From: an uncultured Eubacterium sp.
Lineage (GTDB): Bacteria > Bacillota > Clostridia > Oscillospirales > Acutalibacteraceae
Reading direction: 5' to 3'
NCBI GenBank assembly: GCA_905233805.1
Contig: CAJOER010000101.1
Location: forward strand, 1-5,930
Length of the DNA stretch: 5,930 nt
In this document: in pieces, positions 1 through 5,237 of the stretch
Layout of the letters: each line of letters begins with the position of its first letter
How positions within the stretch are numbered: position 1 is the stretch's first letter
Notes under the pieces: model-generated
What the model saw: the letters and a program-made list of their open reading frames with translations, nothing else
The model's database searches: none
What the model was told of the DNA's origin: nothing
Position numbers and translations under genes: made by a program

Positions 1-585
1 GCAGGGAAGCATAAATACAAAAAACATAACCCACATTGAAGCGTGAAAATTTATCAGTGCAAGCGATATTAACGGAAGCGCAATCAGCGGTTTTACACTT
101 TTAGTTCTTATGTATTTTTCAAGGCAGTATATTTCAAGCACAAGAAGAATATAGGTAATAATCTGAGGTCTTGTGTTGAAAAACAACTGTGCGAGAATAA
201 TATCCGATGCAAAGGCGGTCAGTGCCGAAACAAAAAAGTTTTCGCTTATCAGGTAAAACAGGCGGAAAATAATAACGCAAAACACGGCGTAGCAAAGTAT
301 AACAAACAGAACTATACCGACTGCGCCGAGCTTTGAATAAATGAAATAGAATATAACGTCGGTCAGCCACTGCTGAACGACGATATTCATATCCGTATGC
401 ATTGACAGGAAGTCTTTTACCGGAAATCCGTTTTCAACTATATACTGCCCCGTGGGGTAGAGAAAGTAGAAATCGTTTTCGGGTATGCGGTTTATAAGCA
501 AAATTCCGAAAGCAGGCAGAAATAGTAAGAACGCCTTAAAGCCATTCGGGGCGGAATTAATGCTTATTATACTTTTTTGTTGCAT
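1..585 (-). CDS. Polytopic membrane protein, tandem paralogue of its neighbour (3' end outside window)
   Basis: The frame is open for 195 codons from an ATG at 585 down to base 1 with no stop, so the C-terminus lies outside the window. Translation begins MQQKSIISINSAPNGFK. A hydrophobic segment covers residues about 17-31 and several more follow (about 88-110, 119-137, 142-155, 166-178, 186-194), so it is an integral membrane protein. It aligns without gaps to the first 195 residues of the 599-2110 product, about 64% identical by hand count. Shared motifs are NDFYFLYPTGQY (37-48), QQWLTDVIFYFIYSKLG (71-87), TRPQ (138-141) and N-x-H-x-SMW (179-185). Such TRPQ and NxH motifs occur in multi-TM proteins resembling GT-C glycosyltransferases, but no activity can be assigned. 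It starts only 13 bp after the stop of the upstream paralogue, with a weak purine-rich site (GGGG), so it is probably co-transcribed. Confidence 0.85.
   Translation of the reverse strand, partial: MQQKSIISINSAPNGFKAFLLFLPAFGILLINRIPENDFYFLYPTGQYIVENGFPVKDFLSMHTDMNIVVQQWLTDVIFYFIYSKLGAVGIVLFVILCYAVFCVIIFRLFYLISENFFVSALTAFASDIILAQLFFNTRPQIITYILLVLEIYCLEKYIRTKSVKPLIALPLISLALINFHASMWVMFFVFMLPC
416..468. repeat. 53-bp perfect direct repeat, copy 1
   Basis: Identical base for base to 1941-1993. It lies inside the partial membrane protein and, on the minus strand, encodes the conserved loop around FLYPTGQYIVENGFPVK. Identity stops at both ends (next bases are G here and A in copy 2). It is the longest exact stretch noticed between the two paralogues. 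Confidence 0.9.
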
Positions 586-598
586 CTGTTTACCCCGT

Positions 599-2110
599 TC
601 AGCTTTTGAGTTTATACAGCGAGGTGCTTTCAGAGGAATACAGCTCCTCATAATCGCCGTCGCGGCTAAGGGAGGTTTCGAGGATTTCCTCGGTTTCCTT
701 GTCAACTATAATATAATTGAAACCGTATTTATCAAGGAAGTCTTTGTAATACTCTCTGCCGTTTTTAACGTCCATATGCTCGCTGAAATAGTCGAACTCG
801 CCGTTATTCTTTTCAAGGAAAAGCTCGGCTCTGCCGTCGATATAAGGATGATATCCCTTGAATTCCATATACTGCCCGTAGTTGAAGCCCGCATAAAGAA
901 TAATCTCGTCCTTTTCTGTTTTGAGAATATCGCAGATTTTGTCCATATCCTCATAAGAACTCGTCGTTTCTTCCTCTTCATTGTTGACGGGTTCCATGGG
1001 GTTCATAACAACATAGCCAAGGACTCCGCCGGTAATTGCCAGAGTGAGCGCAATAATTAAAATAAAGTTGCGCTTTTCTTTTTTAGTTCTTTTTCCTTCG
1101 GTTATGTTGAGCGTAAAACTGCAATCCTTAATATAATATGAAAACGCAGCGGCGGAACCGATTACAAAGTACGCGATTGATTTAACGTTCATTAAACCGA
1201 GCAGCGCCGTTCCTGCAAAAAGAAGAACGAAACGGGTTGTAAAATTGTTCTTTCTCAGCGCAATTATAATTGCAAGCATCACAAAGAGAAGCGGGAAGTA
1301 AACCTTGCCCGCGCTGGAACTTATACTCGGTGGCAGCATTTCAACAATATTTGAATTGAAATCTTTAATTCCGAAGGAAGAAAAGATATAGGTCATCGCC
1401 TTTAATCCGTAAGGGTTTGCGAACCCGAGCGCAAAGCATACCGCGCCGCAGATAATGAGCGGGAGCAGCTTGCAGCATGGCTCCTGCTTAATCTTTTTAA
1501 AGTTGAAGGGTATTGCCGCCGCAACGTATGGGAGCGCAAATACGAACATCATAAGCCACATTGAGCAGTGAAGATTTATGATGAGAAGCGATATGAACGG
1601 TAAAACGAAAAGCGGTTTTATGCTCTTTGATTTTACATATTTTTCAAGGCAGTAAATTTCAAGCGCAATAAGTATAACCGTAATCGCCTGCGGCCTTGTT
1701 ACCATAAACATAACCGCCATAACTATATCCGCAAAAAATGCAACAGCGCAGGATATGAAATGGTTTTCGGTAATAAGCATTAAAAGCTTATACATAACGA
1801 AACAAAACGCAATATAGCAAAGACTTACGAATGCGAGCATTCCTGCCAAGCCGAGTTTTGAATAGATGAAATAGAATATAACGTCCGTGAGCCATTGCTG
1901 AACGATTATATTCATATTTATATGCATCGAAAGAAAATCCTTTACCGGAAATCCGTTTTCAACTATATACTGCCCCGTGGGGTAGAGAAAGTAAAAGTCG
2001 TTATCAAGCGACATATCAATAAGAAAGAAACCGAGGACGGGCAAAAACGCAAGAAAAAGTTTAAACCCCTTCGGCATTTCGTTTATATTGATTTTCCTTA
2101 TATTATCCAT
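599..2110 (-). CDS. Polytopic membrane protein with C-terminal soluble domain, GT-C-like, function unknown
   Basis: 503 residues, starting at an ATG preceded by GGAG seven bases upstream and ending in TGA. Hydrophobic segments at about 16-32, 88-112, 118-138, 142-157, 166-182, 186-200, 214-230, 270-285, 293-308, 311-327 and 348-368 suggest roughly 10-11 membrane spans. A hydrophilic C-terminal domain of about 130 residues (370-503) follows, likely outside the cytoplasm. Visible motifs are an N-terminal loop with NDFYFLYPTGQY (37-48), QQWLTDVIFY (71-80), TRPQ (138-141), NLHCSMW (179-185) and, in the tail, GFNYGQYMEFKGYHPYIDGR (408-427). The G-x-Y...IDGR pattern recurs in large bacterial multi-TM proteins that resemble GT-C glycosyltransferases. 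A role in transferring sugar to a surface polymer is possible but unproven, and no catalytic Asp motif is confidently assigned. It is the first gene of a leftward unit with its paralogue and has its own promoter at 2143-2171. Confidence 0.88.
   Translation of the reverse strand: MDNIRKININEMPKGFKLFLAFLPVLGFFLIDMSLDNDFYFLYPTGQYIVENGFPVKDFLSMHINMNIIVQQWLTDVIFYFIYSKLGLAGMLAFVSLCYIAFCFVMYKLLMLITENHFISCAVAFFADIVMAVMFMVTRPQAITVILIALEIYCLEKYVKSKSIKPLFVLPFISLLIINLHCSMWLMMFVFALPYVAAAIPFNFKKIKQEPCCKLLPLIICGAVCFALGFANPYGLKAMTYIFSSFGIKDFNSNIVEMLPPSISSSAGKVYFPLLFVMLAIIIALRKNNFTTRFVLLFAGTALLGLMNVKSIAYFVIGSAAAFSYYIKDCSFTLNITEGKRTKKEKRNFILIIALTLAITGGVLGYVVMNPMEPVNNEEEETTSSYEDMDKICDILKTEKDEIILYAGFNYGQYMEFKGYHPYIDGRAELFLEKNNGEFDYFSEHMDVKNGREYYKDFLDKYGFNYIIVDKETEEILETSLSRDGDYEELYSSESTSLYKLKS
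1941..1993. repeat. 53-bp perfect direct repeat, copy 2
   Basis: Second copy of the 416-468 repeat, 1,525 bp away in the same orientation, at the same codon positions of the complete paralogue. It reflects tandem gene duplication with strong conservation or later gene conversion, not a mobile element: no terminal inverted repeats or transposase are seen. Confidence 0.9.
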
Positions 2111-2142
2111 ATTTTTTCTCCGTTAGTATTGAGATTGATTTT

Positions 2143-2171
2143 ATTATATCATAAAAGTATTATTTCAACAA
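2143..2171 (-). promoter_or_regulatory. Sigma-A-like promoter for the leftward membrane-protein pair
   Basis: Read on the minus strand: -35 TTGTTG (2171-2166), a 17-bp spacer and a perfect -10 TATAAT (2148-2143), with TG one base upstream of the -10 (extended -10, TGATATAAT). It lies about 33 bp upstream of the ATG at 2110. Predicted from sequence only. Confidence 0.6.
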
Positions 2172-2246
2172 GCATATTATTTATCGGACAAAATATATAT
2201 ACAATAGGGAAAAAGTAAGAAATATATAAAAAACTTTAAAAAAGTA

Positions 2247-2275
2247 TTGTATTTTTAATTCTTTCCGTTTATAAT
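2247..2275 (+). promoter_or_regulatory. Sigma-A-like promoter for ireB and the following gene
   Basis: -35 TTGTAT (2247-2252), spacer of exactly 17 bp, -10 TATAAT (2270-2275) in an AT-rich stretch. Transcription would start near 2282, giving a leader of about 55 nt before the ireB ATG. A strong AGGAGGTG site sits at 2321-2328. No operator is recognised here. Confidence 0.7.
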
Positions 2276-2336
2276 GTATTAGTATAAATATATTCATAGC
2301 AAAGCGAAGTTACATTATTCAGGAGGTGACTTTACT

Positions 2337-2579
2337 ATGACAGGCAAGACTATGACCTTCCAGATAGGCAGAGAAAACGACGATATAATGAAGGAAACCC
2401 TTACCCAGGTTTTTGACGCTTTACAGGAGAAAGGCTATAATCCGATTAATCAGATAGTAGGTTACATTCTTTCGGAGGACCCGACCTATATTACAACTCA
2501 TAAAAATGCGAGAAGTCTTATCAGAAAGATTGACCGCGACGAACTCCTTGCGGAAATGGTAAAGTCCTATTTAGGATAA
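2337..2579 (+). CDS. ireB: IreB-family regulatory phosphoprotein (DUF965/YrzL)
   Basis: 80 residues, the usual length of this family. The family signature GYNPINQIVGYILSEDPTYI spans residues 33-52, followed by NAR (57-59) and a charged helix with IRKIDRDELL (62-71). In Enterococcus faecalis, IreB is a small cytoplasmic substrate of the PASTA Ser/Thr kinase IreK, phosphorylated on threonines near its N-terminus, and negatively affects intrinsic cephalosporin resistance. Here threonines lie at residues 2, 5 and 7, so a similar phospho-site is plausible (inference). The start is fixed by AGGAGGTG at 2321-2328, eight bases before the ATG. A second Met at residue 6 is less likely, as it would remove two of those threonines. 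In many Firmicutes the gene is followed by the Holliday-junction resolvase gene ruvX/yqgF. Here it is followed, after 18 bp, by the Lys/Ala-rich protein. Confidence 0.92.
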   Translation: MTGKTMTFQIGRENDDIMKETLTQVFDALQEKGYNPINQIVGYILSEDPTYITTHKNARSLIRKIDRDELLAEMVKSYLG

Positions 2580-2597
2580 CACAGGGAGGTCTTTATT

Positions 2598-3113
2598 ATG
2601 GCAGAAGAAAAAAAGACTGCGGCAAAGAAAACAGCGGCTAAGAAAGAAGAAAAACCCGCTGCCAAGAAGACGGCGGCTAAGAAGGAAGAAAAGCCTGCCG
2701 CTAAGAAAACGGCAGAAAAGAAGGAAGAAAAACCCGCTGCTAAGAAGACGGCCGCTAAGAAAGAGGACAAGCCCGCCGAGAAAAAAACAACAAAAAAGAC
2801 GGCTGCTAAAGCCGAAAAAGAAGAAAAGGGCGACGTCAAGTTTGAACAGTATAAGGGTAAACCGCTTGTACGTTCCGGCAATACGCTTTATTACGGCGAT
2901 TTAAACGAGCCTTATGTTATTTGCCTAACAATAAAAAGCGAGTCTGAGATTAACGGCGTTAAGACTGCCGACGATGTTCAGGTTCAGCTTATCGCTACCG
3001 ACGAAACTCTTTCACCCAAGGACAGAATTCTTAAAAAAGGTGAGAGAAAAGGCTTATATGAAGCTTTTGACCTCGGCGAAGCATGGCTCGAAAGACAGCT
3101 AAAAAAAGGTTAA
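2598..3113 (+). CDS. Histone-H1-like Lys/Ala-rich repeat protein with small C-terminal domain
   Basis: 171 residues with two clear parts. Residues 1-77 are low-complexity, built almost only from K, A, E, T and P, with four consecutive 13-residue units of the type KKTAAKKEEKPAA (residues 10-61). The composition resembles the tails of eukaryotic histone H1 and bacterial H1-like proteins, which bind DNA or RNA non-specifically. Residues 79-171 look folded, with alternating hydrophobic strands (GKPLVRSGNTLYYGD at 85-99, YVICLTIKS at 104-112, VQVQLIATDE at 127-136) and a C-terminal helix ending near WLERQLKKG. I do not recognise this C-terminal domain. The start is well supported: GGAGGT at 2585-2590, seven bases before the ATG. 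It follows ireB by 18 bp and is closed by the 3124-3151 terminator, so the two form one unit. Nucleic-acid binding is inferred from composition only. The numerous glutamates make it less basic than a true H1 tail. Confidence 0.85.
   Translation: MAEEKKTAAKKTAAKKEEKPAAKKTAAKKEEKPAAKKTAEKKEEKPAAKKTAAKKEDKPAEKKTTKKTAAKAEKEEKGDVKFEQYKGKPLVRSGNTLYYGDLNEPYVICLTIKSESEINGVKTADDVQVQLIATDETLSPKDRILKKGERKGLYEAFDLGEAWLERQLKKG
2625..2780 (+). repeat. Coding tandem repeat, 4 x 39 bp (13 residues)
   Basis: Four in-register 39-bp units encode KKTAAKKEEKPAA-type peptides (units at residues 10-22, 23-35, 36-48 and 49-61). Units differ mostly at synonymous third positions (AAG/AAA, GCG/GCC/GCT, CCC/CCT), with few amino-acid changes (A to E in unit 3; E to D and A to E in unit 4). 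The repeat is thus kept at protein level. Copy number could change by slippage or recombination. Confidence 0.9.
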
Positions 3114-3123
3114 TACTTAACTT

Positions 3124-3151
3124 AAAAGAAGGGTTTGCCCCTTCTTTTTTT
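3124..3151 (+). terminator. Intrinsic terminator after the ireB unit
   Basis: Stem AAAAGAAGGG (3124-3133), short loop TTTGC, complementary CCCTTCTTTT (3139-3148), continuing into a run of seven T (3145-3151). It begins 10 bases after the TAA of the Lys/Ala-rich gene and separates that unit from the ctsR promoter. Confidence 0.88.
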
Positions 3152-3176
3152 ATGCGAAAAAATATTTCAAAAAAGT

Positions 3177-3193
3177 CTTGACTTTTCTTGACC
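3177..3193 (-). promoter_or_regulatory. CtsR operator 1, over the -35 element
   Basis: On the minus strand this reads GGTCAAGAAAAGTCAAG, matching the known CtsR heptad repeat RGTCAAA-NAN-RGTCAAA with two mismatches (final base of each heptad). It covers the -35 hexamer, so bound CtsR would block RNA polymerase. Confidence 0.72.
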
Positions 3194-3206
3194 TTTATGG
3201 TATAAC
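3178..3206 (+). promoter_or_regulatory. ctsR operon promoter
   Basis: -35 TTGACT (3178-3183), 17-bp spacer, -10 TATAAC (3201-3206) with TG one base upstream (TGGTATAAC, an extended -10). Transcription would start near 3213, leaving a leader of about 70 nt before the ctsR ATG. The -35 element lies inside one predicted CtsR box and the start point sits just before another, as expected of a promoter repressed by CtsR. Confidence 0.75.
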
Positions 3207-3215
3207 ATACACGAA

Positions 3216-3232
3216 GGTTAAAGAAAGTCAAA
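3216..3232 (+). promoter_or_regulatory. CtsR operator 2, just after the predicted start site
   Basis: GGTTAAAGAAAGTCAAA matches RGTCAAA-NAN-RGTCAAA at every position except C to T in the first heptad. It lies about 10 bases after the -10 hexamer. It is oriented opposite to operator 1, so two CtsR dimers could flank the promoter. Confidence 0.8.
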
Positions 3233-3252
3233 ATCAAATTTGACTTTTAACC
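3216..3252 (+). promoter_or_regulatory. Inverted repeat / potential hairpin in the ctsR leader
   Basis: Operator 2 is followed by an inverted copy of both heptads. AGTCAAA (3226-3232) pairs with TTTGACT (3239-3245) and GGTTAAA (3216-3222) pairs with TTTAACC (3246-3252). This leaves a GAA bulge on the left arm and a six-base loop ATCAAA. The right copy lacks the three-base NAN spacer, so it is probably not a full CtsR box. The transcript could form a 14-bp AU-rich stem near its 5' end. Any role is unproven. Confidence 0.6.
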
Positions 3253-3284
3253 GCAAATCTAAAAAGAGAGAAGATGATTAAAAA

Positions 3285-3734
3285 ATGAAGATGAGCGACT
3301 TAATTGCCGATATGATTCTTGATATGTTTGACGACGGTACCTCTACGGTACAGATTCAGCGAAACGACCTTGCAAACCGGCTGGGCTGCGTTCCGAGCCA
3401 GATTAACTACGTAATAACCTCGCGCTTTACGCCCGAGGCGGGCTACAGAATCGAAAGCAGGCGCGGCGGCGGCGGATATATACTTATCACCCGTGCCGAA
3501 AGCAAGGATAACGCGCTGATGAGCCTTATCAATTCAATCGGTTCCTCAATAGACGAGCGAACGGCAAGGGCTCATATATATAACCTTAATTATCAGCACG
3601 TTATTGACGACAAGGCGGCTAAAATTATGCTTTCGGTTCTTGCCGAGGTAAACTTCAAGTCGCTTGATTTTGAGGAATCAAAAAGAATCAGGGCAATACT
3701 ATTAAAGAAAATGCTTATTGCATATATTGACTAA
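3285..3734 (+). CDS. ctsR: CtsR, repressor of class III heat-shock genes
   Basis: 149 residues, close to the usual length of about 150. The N-terminal winged helix-turn-helix (about 1-75) contains the recognition-helix motif CVPSQINYVI (35-44), the RFTPE turn (47-51) and the wing ESRRGGGGYI (57-66), near-identical to characterised CtsR proteins. The C-terminal dimerisation/four-helix region is about 76-149. In Bacillus the protein dimerises, binds RGTCAAA tandem heptads and represses ctsR-mcsA-mcsB-clpC and clpP. The glycine loop acts as temperature sensor, and the arginine before GGGG (R62 in B. subtilis, R60 here) is an McsB phosphorylation target. Two matching boxes lie upstream, supporting autorepression. 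The ribosome binding site is weak (GAGAG/GAAG at 3266-3273). ATG 3285 and ATG 3291 (residue 3) are both possible, and I keep the first. mcsA follows with a 13-bp gap. Confidence 0.96.
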   Translation: MKMSDLIADMILDMFDDGTSTVQIQRNDLANRLGCVPSQINYVITSRFTPEAGYRIESRRGGGGYILITRAESKDNALMSLINSIGSSIDERTARAHIYNLNYQHVIDDKAAKIMLSVLAEVNFKSLDFEESKRIRAILLKKMLIAYID

Positions 3735-3738
3735 GGAG
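3733..3738 (+). promoter_or_regulatory. Ribosome binding site that fixes a GTG start for mcsA
   Basis: AAGGAG overlaps the last two bases of the ctsR TAA and lies nine bases before GTG 3748. The in-frame ATG 3739 directly abuts it, leaving no spacing, and ATG 3718 lies upstream of it inside ctsR, so GTG 3748 is the only well-placed start. Confidence 0.8.
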
Positions 3739-3747
3739 ATGATTACC

Positions 3748-4269
3748 GTGAAATGCACGCATTGTAATGAACGTGAGGCGAACACTCACATTAAAAGAAT
3801 AATCAACGGAAAGAAAGAAGAGATGCATCTCTGTGAAGAGTGCGCAAGAGAGCTCGGCGTTATGGATGAGTTCAGCTTTGAGCCCTTCACCGCTGACTCG
3901 CTGTTCTCAAATCTGCTTTCCTCGGGAGCAAAGGCGCTCAACACCCTTACGGGAATTGACCGCTGTACCTACTGCGGCTCCTCGTGGAACGATATAGTAA
4001 ACAGCGGGCTTCTCGGCTGCTCTCACTGCTACGACCGCTTTGAGGACAGACTAAGTCCGAGCATTGAACAGCTCCACGGCAGAACGAAGCACGTCGGTAA
4101 GATGATAAGCTATACCGAGGAAGCCGAGCCCGAAAAAGAAAAGGCGGAAAAGCCGGATAAGCTTACCGAGCTTAAAGCAGAGCTTAAAAAGGCAATTCAG
4201 GAGCAGCGCTTTGAGGACGCGGCGAAAATAAGAGATGAAATCAATTCACTTAACGGGGAGGATAAATAA
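3748..4269 (+). CDS. mcsA: McsA, zinc-binding activator/adaptor of McsB
   Basis: 173 residues from GTG. This start gives MKCTHC..., matching the typical McsA N-terminus, where the first CxxC begins at about residue 3. Four CxxC pairs are intact: C3/C6, C29/C32, C73/C76 and C91/C94, expected to bind two zinc ions. A charged linker (124-136) leads to a UVR domain (about 138-170, with LKKAIQEQRFEDAAKIRDEI), also known from UvrB/UvrC and ClpC. In Bacillus and Staphylococcus, McsA binds and activates the arginine kinase McsB, modulates CtsR inactivation and contributes to metal and redox stress response. It lies between ctsR and mcsB, as is standard. Its TAA (4267-4269) is immediately followed by an ATG at 4270 with its own ribosome binding site, pointing to tight coupling with mcsB. 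All zinc ligands are retained, so nothing suggests decay in this gene. Confidence 0.95.
   Translation: MKCTHCNEREANTHIKRIINGKKEEMHLCEECARELGVMDEFSFEPFTADSLFSNLLSSGAKALNTLTGIDRCTYCGSSWNDIVNSGLLGCSHCYDRFEDRLSPSIEQLHGRTKHVGKMISYTEEAEPEKEKAEKPDKLTELKAELKKAIQEQRFEDAAKIRDEINSLNGEDK
4255..4261 (+). promoter_or_regulatory. Ribosome binding site pointing at ATG 4270, not at the mcsB frame
   Basis: GGGGAGG ends eight bases before ATG 4270, ideal spacing. That ATG opens a frame different from the McsB homologous frame. No comparable site precedes ATG 4337, the first in-frame ATG of mcsB; the bases before it are C/T-rich. Confidence 0.75.
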
Positions 4270-4407
4270 ATGATTCAAAAATTATTCCGAAATACGTCTT
4301 GCAAGAAATCTTGCAGACTCTCCCTTCCCGTCAAGAATGAGCGACGAGATAAGAAAAAACGTAACGAAAAAGATTTATGCAACCGTCAAGAGCTCGGAGC
4401 TTGCTAA
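4270..4407 (+). pseudogene. Out-of-frame 5' start of mcsB (45-codon frame; apparent -1/+1 indel)
   Basis: ATG 4270 directly follows the mcsA stop and has the proper ribosome binding site, but its frame runs only 45 codons to TAA at 4405-4407. The McsB-like sequence is in another frame: bases 4286-4336 encode SEIRLARNLADSPFPSR, directly continuous with M at 4337. That frame is closed upstream by TGA at 4271-4273 and has no ATG, GTG or TTG before 4337. Skipping one base in the AAAAA run at 4277-4281 would join the two and give a McsB starting MIQNYSEIRLARN. A real frameshift mutation, ribosomal or transcriptional slippage, or a sequencing/assembly error all fit. Confidence 0.7.
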
Positions 4408-5236
4408 CGAATACGACGTAATAAACCTTGCGGACGTATCAAACGCAAAGGCGGCTTCCTATGCTGAAAAGCAGCTCATAAGCAGAGAATTCGTAAGAAA
4501 TAAGGCGAAAAGCTCGTTCATCCTTTCAAAAAATGAGGACGTTTCGGTTATGCTCTGCGAGGAGGACCATATAAGAATCAACGCCTTTTCGGCGGGCGAA
4601 AGTCTTGACGAGGCGTATAAAAAAGCCGACGCTCTTGACGAGCTTTTCATAAATTCGTTCAAGCTTGCGTTTGACGAAAAACTCGGCTTCCTTACTGCGT
4701 CGCCATCAAATCTCGGTACGGGTATGAAGGCGTCCTGCGCGCTTCATCTTCCCGCGCTTGTTAAAGAGGGCGCAATATACAGAATTTCCGCAATGGTCGG
4801 AAAACTCGGCTTAACGCTCAGAGAGCTGTATAAGGGTGCCGCAGGGGATATTTATATCCTCTCAAATCAGGTGTCCCTCGGAATAAGTGAAAAGAGCGCT
4901 ATTGATAATCTTACATCAATCTGCGACAGAATTGTCGAGCAGGAGCGCGAGGCGAGAGAAAATCTTAAAGAAGATTTTGAAACCGAGGATAAAATCTGGC
5001 GCGCTCTGGGCATAATGAAGTCGGCAAGAAAACTTGAAAAAGAAGAGTTTCTCAATTACCTCTCTCTCATAAGACTCGGAATTTCTCTTGAAATCCTTGA
5101 TATTGAATACAAAACCGTAGGCGATTTTATGTATAACCTTTTGGACGCGTCAATTATCGCCTACGCCAAAAAAGAGCTTGACGAAACGACCTGTGCAAAA
5201 GCAAGAGCGGAGGTCGTAAGGAACAAACTGAAATAA
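4337..5236 (+). CDS. mcsB: McsB-like protein (ATP:guanido phosphotransferase family), N-terminally truncated frame and degenerate active site
   Basis: 299 residues from the first in-frame ATG; McsB is usually about 340-365. Homology extends upstream to 4286 in the same frame, so about 17 conserved codons lie before this ATG, and it lacks a ribosome binding site. McsB phosphorylates arginines on CtsR and misfolded proteins for ClpC-ClpP. Recognisable blocks are NEDVSVMLCEEDHIRI (66-81, with catalytic EED-H kept), NLGTGMKASCALHLPAL (125-141), SNQVSLG (176-182) and IRLGISL (245-251). Several key positions differ from B. subtilis McsB: C167 is S122, the R of GTGLRAS is K131, the YGEGSEA loop containing E212 is shortened to YKGAAGD (165-171), H92 is Q46, the first R of SSRIR is E (in the upstream codons), and RDxxRA (R337/D338) reads CAKARA (286-291). 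It may be a pseudokinase or decaying gene. Family assignment is firm from homology and position; activity is doubtful. Confidence 0.85.
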   Translation: MSDEIRKNVTKKIYATVKSSELANEYDVINLADVSNAKAASYAEKQLISREFVRNKAKSSFILSKNEDVSVMLCEEDHIRINAFSAGESLDEAYKKADALDELFINSFKLAFDEKLGFLTASPSNLGTGMKASCALHLPALVKEGAIYRISAMVGKLGLTLRELYKGAAGDIYILSNQVSLGISEKSAIDNLTSICDRIVEQEREARENLKEDFETEDKIWRALGIMKSARKLEKEEFLNYLSLIRLGISLEILDIEYKTVGDFMYNLLDASIIAYAKKELDETTCAKARAEVVRNKLK

Positions 5237-5237
5237 C

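Noticed and set aside
485..1060. Open frame on the plus strand, 191 codons
   Set aside because: It lies antisense to the two membrane-protein genes, crosses their junction, has no good ribosome binding site and shows no recognisable domain. The minus-strand genes explain the region.
1895..2218. Plus-strand frame covering the divergent region
   Set aside because: Most of it is antisense to the start of the complete membrane protein; the rest is promoter DNA. No ribosome binding site or recognisable protein features.
2625..2780. Regularly spaced 39-bp repeats as a CRISPR array
   Set aside because: Units are directly contiguous without unique spacers, vary at third codon positions and are fully coding.
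2567..2881. Minus-strand frame rich in Ala, Phe and Ser with repeats
   Set aside because: It is the antisense shadow of the Lys/Ala-rich tail; AAG/GCC-type codons read backwards give CTT/GGC-type codons. No ribosome binding site is seen.
3274..3288. Four-codon leader frame (MIKK, TGA) overlapping the ctsR ATG
   Set aside because: Short ATG-to-stop frames arise easily in AT-rich leaders. The overlap with the ctsR start could allow coupling, but there is nothing beyond position to support it.
3718..3747. Longer mcsA start at ATG 3718 (or 3739)
   Set aside because: ATG 3718 lies inside ctsR upstream of the AAGGAG site and ATG 3739 touches that site. Neither matches the usual M-x-C-x-x-C beginning of McsA; GTG 3748 does.
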